Positions 25,590-33,886 of a stretch of 64,000 bases of DNA are shown in pieces; the stretch's first letter is position 1; each line of letters begins with the position of its first letter. Origin of the DNA: Formosa sp030427735 (lineage in GTDB: Bacteria > Bacteroidota > Bacteroidia > Flavobacteriales > Flavobacteriaceae). The position numbers and the translations under genes are program-made. Where the stretch lies: positions 930,001-994,000 of the forward strand of contig NZ_CP195158.1 in NCBI RefSeq assembly GCF_051200825.1, given 5' to 3'. Under the pieces are notes generated by a model that made no database searches, was not told where the DNA came from, and saw only the letters and a list, made by a program, of their open reading frames with translations.

Positions 25590-25625
25590 GTGCTCCTGTA
25601 TTAGAATCTGATTGCGTTAAAGACA

Positions 25626-25693
25626 CCGAAAAATTATTCATGAATTCGTGGCTGAAATCCACTATGATTTACAAAGAAATTTGACTTTTTCGG
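25626..25693. repeat. Intergenic element with 8-base terminal inverted repeats
   Basis: ccgaaaaa at 25626-25633 and tttttcgg at 25686-25693 bound 68 bases containing GAATTCGTGG and a small gtgg/ccac hairpin. It looks like a small dispersed intergenic repeat. There is no coding frame. Confidence 0.4.
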
Positions 25694-25721
25694 ACATTAA
25701 TTACAGGCAAAAGAAAAAAAT

Positions 25722-26663
25722 ATGACAAACAAAATCACCTCTCTTTTTAATATTCAATATCCTATTGTTCAAGCAGGAATGATATGGAATAGTGGTTGGA
25801 AATTAGCTTCGGCAGCCAGTAATTCAGGAATTTTAGGTTTAATAGGGGCAGGGTCTATGTATCCTGAAGTTTTGCGGGAACATATTCAGAAATGTAAAAG
25901 AGCTACAGATAAGCCTTTTGGAGTTAATGTGCCGATGTTGTACCCAAATATAGAAGACATTATGGCTATTATTGTTGAAGAAGGCGTTAAAATTGTATTT
26001 ACTTCGGCAGGAAACCCTAAAACATGGACTAGTTGGTTGCAAGAGCGAGGCGTTACAGTAGTGCATGTGGTGAGTAGTGTAAAGTTTGCTTTAAAAGCGC
26101 AAGAAGCAGGTGTAGATGCTGTAGTTGCCGAAGGATTTGAAGCAGGAGGACATAATGGCAGAGAAGAAACTACAACGTTTACCTTATTACCCATGGTAAA
26201 AGCTCAACTAGCTATACCTTTAATTGCAGCTGGAGGTATTGCCACAGGTAAAGGTATGTTGGCAGCTATGGTTTTAGGTGCCGATGGTGTTCAGGTAGGG
26301 AGTCGTTTTGTGGCAAGCACAGAGTCGTCTGCGCATATTAATTTTAAAGATATTGTAGTTCGTGCTAAAGAAGGCGATACACAGCTTACATTAAAAGAGT
26401 TGGCACCTGTTAGATTGATTAAAAATAAATTTTATAACGAGGTACAAGAACTTTATAAAACCTGTCCGACGAAGGAAGAATTGGTTGCATTATTAGGTCG
26501 TGCACGTTCTAAACGCGGTATGTTTGAAGGGGATTTAGATGAAGGCGAATTAGAGATTGGTCAAATTGCAGGATTAATAAACGATATAAAACCCGTGGCC
26601 GATATTGTATCTGAAATGCTTACGGAGTTCGAAAATGCAAAGCAAGATATCGCTTCATTATAA
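25722..26663 (+). CDS. NAD(P)H-dependent flavin oxidoreductase, nitronate monooxygenase family
   Basis: The 313-residue TIM-barrel FMN protein has IQYPIVQAGMIW at the start, VVAEGFEAGGHNGREETTTF near residue 138 with the likely catalytic His, and IAAGGIATGKGMLAAMVLGADGVQVGSRF for the FMN phosphate. Relatives are nitronate monooxygenases and FabK-type enoyl-ACP reductases. The close AGGH and VQVGSRF motifs do not separate the two. It stands alone between two intergenic gaps of 70-130 bases. Confidence 0.85.
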   Translation: MTNKITSLFNIQYPIVQAGMIWNSGWKLASAASNSGILGLIGAGSMYPEVLREHIQKCKRATDKPFGVNVPMLYPNIEDIMAIIVEEGVKIVFTSAGNPKTWTSWLQERGVTVVHVVSSVKFALKAQEAGVDAVVAEGFEAGGHNGREETTTFTLLPMVKAQLAIPLIAAGGIATGKGMLAAMVLGADGVQVGSRFVASTESSAHINFKDIVVRAKEGDTQLTLKELAPVRLIKNKFYNEVQELYKTCPTKEELVALLGRARSKRGMFEGDLDEGELEIGQIAGLINDIKPVADIVSEMLTEFENAKQDIASL

Positions 26664-26702
26664 AAAAATAGTATTTAGTGCATTAAAAGCAGTTGTATAA
26701 AT

Positions 26703-26710
26703 TACCTTTG
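26703..26710 (+). promoter_or_regulatory. -7 element of the MATE gene
   Basis: TACCTTTG followed by CAC, 20 bases before the GTG start. No good TTG at the expected spacing. Confidence 0.55.
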
Positions 26711-26730
26711 CACTTCAAAAAAAATAAGCA

Positions 26731-28110
26731 GTGCTTTTATCGCAATACACCAAAGAATTTAAATACAATTGGAAACTGGCAGCTCCCGTTATGTTGGGCA
26801 TGCTAGGGCACACCTTTGTTAGTTTTGTAGATAACATTATGGTGGGGCAATTGGGGACAGCCGAATTAGCGGCCGTATCTTTAGGCAACAGTTTTATGTT
26901 TATAGCGATGTCTTTAGGTATTGGCTTTTCTACAGCTATTACTCCTTTAATAGCCGAAGCCGATGCGGCTCAAGATTTTAAATCTGGAAAATCGGCTTTT
27001 AAACATGGTTTGTTTTTGTGTACAGTAATAGGTGTTGCATTATTCTTAATCGTTTATTTTGCTAAACCTTTAATGTACTTAATGAAACAGCCTGTAGAGG
27101 TTGTCGAGTTGGCCATTCCGTATTTAGATTTGGTGGCTTTCTCATTAATTCCGTTAGTGGTTTTTCAGGCATTTAAACAATTCAGCGATGGGTTATCTAT
27201 GACCAAATACCCAATGTATGCTACCATTATAGGCAATGTTGTAAATATCGTTCTTAACTATATTTTCATTTTCGGAAAATTTGGTATGCCAGCTTATGGT
27301 ATTGTAGGGGCGGCTTATGGTACTTTGGCTTCACGTTTTATTATGGTTGGGTTTATTTGGTGGGTGCTAAAAGCAACAGCCAAATCGCATGATTATGTTA
27401 CCGACATAAAGTTTTTTAAATTACAAAAGTCTAAACTACAGCATATTTTAAATTTAGGAACACCAAGTGCTATGCAAATGCTTTTTGAGGTTGCTATTTT
27501 TACTGCGGCAATTTGGTTGAGTGGTTTATTGGGGAAAAATCCGCAGGCAGCCAATCAAATTGCGCTTAATTTGTCGTCTATGACCTTTATGGTGGCTACA
27601 GGTTTAAGTGTTGCTTCTATGATAAGGGTTGGAAACCAAAAAGGCTTAAAAAATTATGTGGAGTTGCGGCGTATAGCGGTTTCTATTTTTTTAATGGGAA
27701 CCTTGTTTGCCATTTGTTTTGCTTTATTATTTTTTGCTTTCCATGCGCATTTACCTAAAATTTATGTCGATTTAAGCGATGCTGAAAATTATGCCGATAA
27801 TTTTGAAGTGGTAAGCATTGCTTCAAATTTATTGATAGCTGCAGCAGTTTTTCAAATTAGCGATAGCATTCAAGTTGTTGTTTTAGGAGCTTTGCGAGGA
27901 TTGCAGGATGTAAAAATACCAACCTTAATCACTTTTATTGCTTATTGGGTTATTGGCTTTCCTATTAGTTACTTTTTGGGGAAAGAAACGGCTTATGGCA
28001 GTTTTGGTATTTGGATGGGACTATTGGCAGGATTAACATCGGCAGCAATTTTATTGTATATCAGATTCAATTATCTAACGAAACGATTAATTTTACAAAA
28101 AGACAACTAG
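26731..28110 (+). CDS. MATE family multidrug/sodium antiporter (NorM-like)
   Basis: The 459-residue, twelve-helix inner membrane protein is typical of MATE exporters: WKLAAPVMLGMLGHTFVSFVDNIMVGQLGTAELAAVS, and a second half beginning near residue 235 that repeats the pattern. It should export cationic drugs or metabolites in exchange for Na+ or H+. It uses GTG at 26731; the promoter element ends 20 bases earlier, and no ATG occurs before residue 21. The next gene starts 4 bases later, so the transporter, small acidic protein and PAP2 gene probably share a transcript. Confidence 0.9.
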   Translation: MLLSQYTKEFKYNWKLAAPVMLGMLGHTFVSFVDNIMVGQLGTAELAAVSLGNSFMFIAMSLGIGFSTAITPLIAEADAAQDFKSGKSAFKHGLFLCTVIGVALFLIVYFAKPLMYLMKQPVEVVELAIPYLDLVAFSLIPLVVFQAFKQFSDGLSMTKYPMYATIIGNVVNIVLNYIFIFGKFGMPAYGIVGAAYGTLASRFIMVGFIWWVLKATAKSHDYVTDIKFFKLQKSKLQHILNLGTPSAMQMLFEVAIFTAAIWLSGLLGKNPQAANQIALNLSSMTFMVATGLSVASMIRVGNQKGLKNYVELRRIAVSIFLMGTLFAICFALLFFAFHAHLPKIYVDLSDAENYADNFEVVSIASNLLIAAAVFQISDSIQVVVLGALRGLQDVKIPTLITFIAYWVIGFPISYFLGKETAYGSFGIWMGLLAGLTSAAILLYIRFNYLTKRLILQKDN

Positions 28111-28114
28111 ACAT

Positions 28115-28345
28115 ATGGAACTTCCAAAATTTATTTTAGGCGATAATACCGATTTACCAAACGCTATTTTTGTAATTCATACAGAATTTCCGCGATTCAT
28201 TATTAATTTAGAAGACGATGAGGTGGAATGGTTAGAAGACTTTAACCAAGAAGACCAAAGAGAATTAGAGTTGGAAGCCGAAAAACTCATTCAGCAAGCT
28301 TCAGAATTTTACGATAGAGAAGTAGCACGTTACGACGAAGAATAA
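28115..28345 (+). CDS. Small acidic conserved protein, unknown function
   Basis: The 76-residue protein has about one third acidic residues and no signal peptide or membrane segment: an N-terminal part with FVIHTEFPRFIINLEDDEVEWLED and a helical Glu-rich C-terminus. I recognise no domain, though similar short acidic proteins occur in Flavobacteriia. It lies 4 bases after the MATE gene and 6 before the PAP2 gene, so it is a real gene by context. Confidence 0.75.
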   Translation: MELPKFILGDNTDLPNAIFVIHTEFPRFIINLEDDEVEWLEDFNQEDQRELELEAEKLIQQASEFYDREVARYDEE

Positions 28346-28351
28346 TTAGCT

Positions 28352-28924
28352 ATGTTAGATCAACTTATAGCTCAAGACAAAGAGCTGTTTTTATTTCTAA
28401 ATCAGTTAGGGTCTCCTACTTGGGATTGGATGTGGCGAGGTATAACTCACGAATTAACTTTTGTGCCGCTTTACGCGCTTCTTTTATATTTAATTTACAG
28501 AAAGCTTGGTTTGCAAACGCTAATAGTTTCTGTAATTATTATTGCATTAATGATTACGTTTACAGACCAAATTACCAATTTGTTTAAGCACACCATTAAA
28601 CGCCCAAGACCTTGTCGCGCAGAAGATATTATGGATCAGGTGCGATTTTTAGCAGCGCGTTGTGGTCGGTATGGTTTTTTCTCCGGACATTCGTCTAACT
28701 CTATGGCAGCAGCTATTTTTAGCGGATTATTATTGCGCCCATATTTTAAAAATTTAATTTTTGTTTTAATGGGGTGGAGCTTAATTGTAGCCTATAGCCG
28801 TATTTATGTTGGTGTGCATTATCCGTTAGATATTGTTTGCGGACTTACCTTCGGGGCACTTTCAGGGTTTATGTTTTACAAGCTTATGTTGTATGTGTTA
28901 AAACGCCGCGGAATTACTTCTTAG
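28352..28924 (+). CDS. PAP2 family membrane phosphatase
   Basis: The 190-residue protein with about five membrane helices carries the three acid phosphatase motifs: KHTIKRPRP near residue 78, FFSGHSSNSMA near 109, and SRIYVGVHYPLD near 149. Such enzymes remove phosphate from lipid phosphates, such as undecaprenyl diphosphate or lipid A. Its 3' end overlaps the end of the oppositely oriented GT39 gene by 11 bases. The neighbouring lipid-sugar genes suggest a role in lipid A or lipid carrier dephosphorylation. Confidence 0.88.
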   Translation: MLDQLIAQDKELFLFLNQLGSPTWDWMWRGITHELTFVPLYALLLYLIYRKLGLQTLIVSVIIIALMITFTDQITNLFKHTIKRPRPCRAEDIMDQVRFLAARCGRYGFFSGHSSNSMAAAIFSGLLLRPYFKNLIFVLMGWSLIVAYSRIYVGVHYPLDIVCGLTFGALSGFMFYKLMLYVLKRRGITS

Positions 28925-30545
28925 TTAAAAGGTAATAGTAATTTACCAAACGTGAGTTTTTCTTTTTGGCCGAAGCATCGGTATTATTAATGTCGAATGT
29001 GCGAACAAATTCCATATCGTAATAGGTTTTTATGGTTTTTAGCTCGGTGTCGTTTAATTCATTTGTTAATAAACCAAACGTTTGCGCTTCAGGAAAAACC
29101 ATAGGTTCCGTTTGCGATAGATCTGGAATTTTATCGCCGTATAACCAAATCATTTCTGGCGACACATAATTAAAGCCATAAAGTGTTATGCCTGCTTTTT
29201 CATTTTGAAGTTTTAATTCGGAAATATCGTGGTAATGCGAAGGAATAGTGGTTTTGTATAAAGGCAGGCCAAAAGCGACTAAAGCACCAAAAAACAGCAC
29301 CGTTAAAAAGAATACATTTTTAATGTTTTTTTGCTTTAAATTGTAAATCATAAATCCACCAATACTAACTAATACAACCGAAGCTAGTATGTAAGCTCCC
29401 CAATGTCCGTTTAATTTATTTTGAAGCGCCAAGTAGCTCACAACAGGAAATGCCACTGCTATAGCACTTAGTAAGCCAAAATTAAAATATACAGGAATAG
29501 TTTCCTTTTTAAGGTTTAAGGTTTTAAAACGCTGAATTAAGTAATCGATATAAAACCCGGTATTCATGGCTAACGGAATTAAAACAGGCATTAAATAACG
29601 CGATTTTTTTTCTGGAATAATCGATAATAAAACTACCGCGATAATTGTCCAATAAAAACTGAAACGATACGCTTTTAAATGTCTAACACGCGATTTTAAA
29701 TACGGGAAAAGTAAACTTACAAATGCAGGGATAGTCCAAATACCACTTTGGGTAAAAAAGCTCCAATAGTAGTAAAACGGCCTAACATTATAACTTCCCC
29801 AGTTACTGGTTTCTTTTTCTGTAATGTGGGCAAAGGTTGCAGGGTCTTGTAAACGCACATAAATAAACCACCAACCCCCAATGATGAGCATTAGAATTAA
29901 AATACTAAAAATAGAAAAGGTTTTAGGTCGTATTTTTTTGAATTTATAAGTGAATGCATACGCTAATAAAAATGGCAGGAATAAGGCGTAAAGCGATACT
30001 GGCCCTTTGCTTAAAAACGATAATCCTAAACATACACCAGCAATAAGTGTATGTTTCCAATAGTTTGTTTTTTTGTCGAATAGTAAAAACAAGTGGTAAA
30101 TGGCTACAAGCATAAAACCATGGGCATAAATGTCCCAAGGCGCTTCAATGGTTATGCCAATAACGTAAAACGAGGTAATAACAATACAGGCATTTACTAA
30201 ACTGTGTAGATTGTTGTTTAATAATTTAAACGACAGTCTGTAGGTAAATATGCCAATAATCATAATCAAGAACACAGTTGGGAGTCGTAAGGGGAATAAG
30301 CTATTAATGCCAAAAATACTGGCCGATAAGGCAGAAAGCCACGTTGGTAAAGGCGGTTTTTGGTATCTCGCTTCGCCATTCATGGTGGTTAGTAGCCAAT
30401 TACCGTCGGTTAACATTTCGCGGGCAGTTATAAAGTTTCGAGCTTCCATGATGGTAACTTGCATGGCATCTAAATTTGGCAAAAGCATTACAGCTGTAAA
30501 AATGCAAATGGCAATTACTGGATGTTTTTCTAAGACTTTAATCAT
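28914..30545 (-). CDS. GT39/ArnT-like membrane glycosyltransferase
   Basis: The 543-residue polytopic protein of the protein O-mannosyltransferase/ArnT superfamily has about 11 membrane helices. The first loop carries MEARNFITAREMLTDGNWL and GEARYQKPPLPTWL, the usual acidic catalytic segment of this fold. Members move sugars from polyprenyl phosphate onto lipid A or proteins on the periplasmic side. It overlaps the LAB_N gene upstream by 8 bases and follows the GT2 gene, so it probably uses the lipid-linked sugar made by that enzyme. The sugar and acceptor are not known. Confidence 0.83.
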   Translation of the reverse strand: MIKVLEKHPVIAICIFTAVMLLPNLDAMQVTIMEARNFITAREMLTDGNWLLTTMNGEARYQKPPLPTWLSALSASIFGINSLFPLRLPTVFLIMIIGIFTYRLSFKLLNNNLHSLVNACIVITSFYVIGITIEAPWDIYAHGFMLVAIYHLFLLFDKKTNYWKHTLIAGVCLGLSFLSKGPVSLYALFLPFLLAYAFTYKFKKIRPKTFSIFSILILMLIIGGWWFIYVRLQDPATFAHITEKETSNWGSYNVRPFYYYWSFFTQSGIWTIPAFVSLLFPYLKSRVRHLKAYRFSFYWTIIAVVLLSIIPEKKSRYLMPVLIPLAMNTGFYIDYLIQRFKTLNLKKETIPVYFNFGLLSAIAVAFPVVSYLALQNKLNGHWGAYILASVVLVSIGGFMIYNLKQKNIKNVFFLTVLFFGALVAFGLPLYKTTIPSHYHDISELKLQNEKAGITLYGFNYVSPEMIWLYGDKIPDLSQTEPMVFPEAQTFGLLTNELNDTELKTIKTYYDMEFVRTFDINNTDASAKKKNSRLVNYYYLLTKK

Positions 30546-31161
30546 GGTTCTTTTTTATCAAAAATAAATTTCTACTATAAATAACAGCCCCTAAAATATG
30601 ACCAATAAATAGTACCGGATCTTTTCGTAAAGTGGCGTAGGTTAAAATTAACAACGATCCTACTAAACTCAGTGCCCAAAAACCGAAAGGCAAAGTCGAT
30701 TCTTTTTTCTTTTCAGAATAAATCCATTGGTATACAAATCGCAAGGTAAATACAATTTGCGATATTATTCCTAAAATTAATAACCATAACGGAATATCTT
30801 CATTTTTAAATAAAAGCTCAATATCTATTCGGTTATTGTTGTAATAATAGATTACAATTAAAACCGGAACAACAAGTAAAAACCAGCGAATAAGTTTGGG
30901 AAAACGTTGCCATTGGTTTTGTAATTGTAAATTACGGATGTAAATAAAATAAGTTAAACCTTGCCCCAACATAATGGCAAAATCTTCGCGTAAATAGCCA
31001 TATATGAATAATAAAAATGAAGCGAATAAACTCAACGACCAAAACAATGTAGGTGTTATTACCTTGCCTTGTTTTTCGGAGGTAATCCATTGTATAATTA
31101 ATCGTGACGAAAATAAGATTTGAGCAACAAACCCTATACTGTATATTATCCAATTACTCAT
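30538..31161 (-). CDS. Tandem LAB_N domain membrane protein
   Basis: The 207-residue membrane protein has two copies of the lipid-A-disaccharide synthase N-terminal (LAB_N) domain, residues about 1-84 and 118-204. Both contain a QIxFxxRxxxQWxxSEK motif and an IGH/GQ...YxRNL motif. The domain is membrane-bound and occurs fused to LpxB in some bacteria. Standalone forms sit next to GT2 and GT39 genes, as here. Flipping or handling of lipid-linked sugar is an inference. Its start overlaps the end of the GT2 gene by one base. Confidence 0.83.
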   Translation of the reverse strand: MSNWIIYSIGFVAQILFSSRLIIQWITSEKQGKVITPTLFWSLSLFASFLLFIYGYLREDFAIMLGQGLTYFIYIRNLQLQNQWQRFPKLIRWFLLVVPVLIVIYYYNNNRIDIELLFKNEDIPLWLLILGIISQIVFTLRFVYQWIYSEKKKESTLPFGFWALSLVGSLLILTYATLRKDPVLFIGHILGAVIYSRNLFLIKKNHD

Positions 31162-31874
31162 TAACCACGTTTGCTAATTTCGTAGTTAATATACTTCTTT
31201 TTCATCCACATATAAGCATAGCAGTCTACTAAAGGGCCTAAAAGTCTGTTCCAAAGTCCAAATTTAGCTTGACCTGCTATACGTGGGAAGTGTTGTACAG
31301 GAATTTGAATAATTTTGCCATTTTGCAATAAAATCATGGCAGGTAAAAAGCGATGTAATCCTCTAAACATCGGGATGCGTTTGGCGTAATCGGTTTTTAT
31401 TACTTTTAAAGGACAACCCGTATCGTCCATGCCGTCGTGGGTAAAACTACGGCGAATGCCATTGGCTATTTTAGACGACATATTTTTTACAAACGAGTCT
31501 TTGCGGTTGGCACGAACACCTGTTACCAAATCGTAATCGTTTATGTGTTCTAGCAGTAAATTAAAATCGGAAGGTGCCGTTTGCAAGTCGGAATCTATAT
31601 AACCCAAAAGTGGCGTGTCTACAAAATCGAAACCTGCTTTAATGGCAGCACTTAGCCCTCTGTTTTCTTTAAAAGTGATGTAGCTAAATTCAGGGTTTCT
31701 GTTACATATCGCTTCAATGAGTTCTTGGCTGTTATCTGAAGACCCATCGTTTACTAAAAGAATTTTAGTGGGTTTAGTGGCGATTTTCGTGTAGGCCAAA
31801 AGTTCTGTTTCTACCCGAAGTAAATTGTCTTCTTCATTATAAACAGGTACAATTATAGTAAATTGATAACTCAT
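31161..31874 (-). CDS. GT2 family polyprenyl-phosphate glycosyltransferase (DPM1/ArnC-like)
   Basis: The 237-residue soluble GT-A enzyme has FTIIVPVYNEEDNLLRV at the start, LLVNDGSSDNSQ, ENRGLSAAIKAGFD and GYIDSDLQTAP (the DxD-type metal site). It lacks the C-terminal membrane helices of ArnC, so it resembles dolichol-phosphate mannose synthase. It should charge polyprenyl phosphate with a sugar that the downstream GT39 enzyme can use. It leads the three-gene - strand operon. Confidence 0.87.
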   Translation of the reverse strand: MSYQFTIIVPVYNEEDNLLRVETELLAYTKIATKPTKILLVNDGSSDNSQELIEAICNRNPEFSYITFKENRGLSAAIKAGFDFVDTPLLGYIDSDLQTAPSDFNLLLEHINDYDLVTGVRANRKDSFVKNMSSKIANGIRRSFTHDGMDDTGCPLKVIKTDYAKRIPMFRGLHRFLPAMILLQNGKIIQIPVQHFPRIAGQAKFGLWNRLLGPLVDCYAYMWMKKKYINYEISKRG

Positions 31875-31893
31875 AGATTTTCCTTAGAAAGTA

Positions 31894-31901
31894 CAAATGT
31901 A
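31894..31901 (-). promoter_or_regulatory. -7 element of the GT2 operon
   Basis: TACATTTG on the - strand, 19 bases before the GT2 start. No clear TTG upstream. Confidence 0.5.
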
Positions 31902-32016
31902 TTCTTTTTTAAAGAAAAGAAATTTTTAGGCTATTAAAATGTTAAAAATTATCTTGATTAAGTATAGAAAAAACAAAACAATACGAGTAACGATGTGTGT
32001 ATGGTTTTATAAATAC

Positions 32017-32571
32017 TTATTTTAAGGGTACAGCTATTTTAACATCGTCCCAAGCCATGGTTAAGGCTAAATTGTCGGTAGAATTATCAAACGAGATGGT
32101 AAATTGTTCTACGGTATTATTAAGCTTTTCTACAGGAACTTCAAGATTTAAGACATCGAAACTAGGGTCGCGCATAGGGCTCATGGTTTCGTCTACTCCC
32201 CAAGGGTATTGTTTGCTGTTAAACATCACGTGCCATAAGGTGTCGTTAGGCACTGTCCAAAGTGTATATTTTCCTTTAGGTAAAGAGTCGTTACCTATTT
32301 TTAGGGTTTTATTGGTTTCGAAGGTTGTTGCTTCGTTGGCACCTGTTCTCCATACTTGGTTGTAAGGCACCAATCCGCCAAAAATTAAACGGTCGCGTTT
32401 AGAAGGTCGGTTATAAAATACTTCTAATTTTAAATCGTTTAATTTAAACTCTACAGTGTCATTCGGACTTAAAGATTTAGAAAAGACCCCTTTTTCAAAA
32501 TAGGCATAACAAAAAATACCAACGGCTACAATTAATAATAGTAGCATTACCCATTTTAGAAACTTATTCAT
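32017..32571 (-). CDS. DUF2911 family membrane-anchored protein
   Basis: The 184-residue protein has an N-terminal membrane helix (WVMLLLLIVAVGIFCYAYF). The periplasmic domain contains the DUF2911 core: VFYNRPSKRDRLIFGGLVPYNQVWRTGANEATTF and LPKGKYTLWTVPNDTLWHV. The family is widespread in Bacteroidetes with no assigned function. It is a single gene divergent from the ECF sigma gene, with about 170 bases between. Confidence 0.85.
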   Translation of the reverse strand: MNKFLKWVMLLLLIVAVGIFCYAYFEKGVFSKSLSPNDTVEFKLNDLKLEVFYNRPSKRDRLIFGGLVPYNQVWRTGANEATTFETNKTLKIGNDSLPKGKYTLWTVPNDTLWHVMFNSKQYPWGVDETMSPMRDPSFDVLNLEVPVEKLNNTVEQFTISFDNSTDNLALTMAWDDVKIAVPLK

Positions 32572-32739
32572 AGCTGCTGTTTTTATAGAAATAAAGATAC
32601 TTTAAAAGACTTCCATTTTAAGTGCAAACGTATAAATAATTTGTTTGGGTATAAAAAAATTAATTTTTTTTTATCTTTTTGCAACGCTAGCTAAAAGCTG
32701 TCGTCTTTAAGGTGTATGCTAACCATAAAAATACAATAA

Positions 32740-33294
32740 GTGAGTTCGTTTTCTATAGATGTAGTAGAAGCGTGTAAACAGAATAATCGAAAAGCACAAA
32801 TGCAGTTATACAACCAGTACTGCCAAGGCATGTATATTGTTGCGAGACGATTTATTTCGAATACCGCCGAAGCCGAAGATTTGGTTCAGGACGCTTTTAT
32901 AAAAGCGTTTACTAAACTGCATCAATATAAAGCCGAAGTTACTTTTGGAGCTTGGTTAAAGCGTATTGTTGTAAACACGTGTATTGACGCTTTAAAATCT
33001 AAAAAACAAGAATTAGAACTTTTAGATGAGGTGCACCTAGAAGTGGTAGATCACGATTCCAACACTTGGGAAGTAGACGATAACATTTCGCTGAAAGAGG
33101 TGAAATTAGCTATCGAAAATTTGCCAGATAAATACAAGTATGTGGTCATGCTTTTTTTAATAGAAGGTTACGACCATCAAGAAATTTCCGAAATTTTAAA
33201 TATTTCAGAAGTGGCGTCGCGAACACAATTATCGAGAGGGAAAGTAAAATTGCAAGAACAATTAAAATCTAAACGCTATGGCACAAGATATTAG
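32740..33294 (+). CDS. ECF RNA polymerase sigma factor
   Basis: The 184-residue sigma-70 family protein has region 2 at about residues 25-90 (TAEAEDLVQDAFIKAFTKLHQYK, FGAWLKRIVVNTCIDALK). Region 4 near 120-175 (LPDKYKYVVMLFLIEGYDHQEISEILNISEVASRTQLSRGK) forms the HTH for the -35 region. The start is GTG at 32740. The stop overlaps the next gene by 17 bases, so translation is coupled to the likely anti-sigma factor. Confidence 0.92.
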   Translation: MSSFSIDVVEACKQNNRKAQMQLYNQYCQGMYIVARRFISNTAEAEDLVQDAFIKAFTKLHQYKAEVTFGAWLKRIVVNTCIDALKSKKQELELLDEVHLEVVDHDSNTWEVDDNISLKEVKLAIENLPDKYKYVVMLFLIEGYDHQEISEILNISEVASRTQLSRGKVKLQEQLKSKRYGTRY

Positions 33295-33871
33295 AGACTT
33301 ATTTAAAAACGAGCAAGAGCAAGATATTCAAGACACCATGTCGCATGGGCACGAATCCCGTTTTTTAGACAAATTGAATGAAGCTTTGCCAGAACAGCGA
33401 AAAACATCTAAAATGCATTGGCTGTATATAGCGGCAAGTATGGTGGTGTTTGTAGCCGTAAGTTTTGGTGGTTATAAGTATTTTACATCGGATGCTATGC
33501 CAGATGATAACACTCCTGCGGTTGTAGAGCAAGACTCTTCTGCCGAGGTGAAAACAAAGTCGTTAGGAGACTTATCTCCAGATTTTAAAAAAGTAGAAGA
33601 TTATTATTTAGCCAGTATCCATAACGAATTATCTAAGTTAGAGCTAACCCCAGAAAATAAAGAGTTAATAGATGGGTATATAGAACGTTTAGAGGTTTTA
33701 GCCAACGAGTACAAGCAATTATCTATAGAACTAACAACATCTGGACCAAGCGAATTAACCGTTAATGCGCTTATCGATAATTTAAAAATGCGATTAAACC
33801 TTTTGTACCGTTTGCGCGATCAGCTTAAAGATTTAAGTTCGGAAGTAGACGAAACACATCAATCCATTTAA
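33278..33871 (+). CDS. Single-pass membrane protein, candidate anti-sigma factor
   Basis: The 197-residue protein has a charged cytoplasmic segment of about 45 residues, one membrane helix (LYIAASMVVFVAVSFGGYKYF) and a helical periplasmic domain of about 130 residues. Position and a 17-base overlap with the ECF sigma gene support an anti-sigma role. The zinc-binding HxxxCxxC motif of classical anti-sigma factors is absent (no Cys), so it would be a non-ZAS type. It precedes the repeat protein gene by 15 bases. Confidence 0.7.
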   Translation: MAQDIRDLFKNEQEQDIQDTMSHGHESRFLDKLNEALPEQRKTSKMHWLYIAASMVVFVAVSFGGYKYFTSDAMPDDNTPAVVEQDSSAEVKTKSLGDLSPDFKKVEDYYLASIHNELSKLELTPENKELIDGYIERLEVLANEYKQLSIELTTSGPSELTVNALIDNLKMRLNLLYRLRDQLKDLSSEVDETHQSI

Positions 33872-33886
33872 AAAACAATCAAAACA

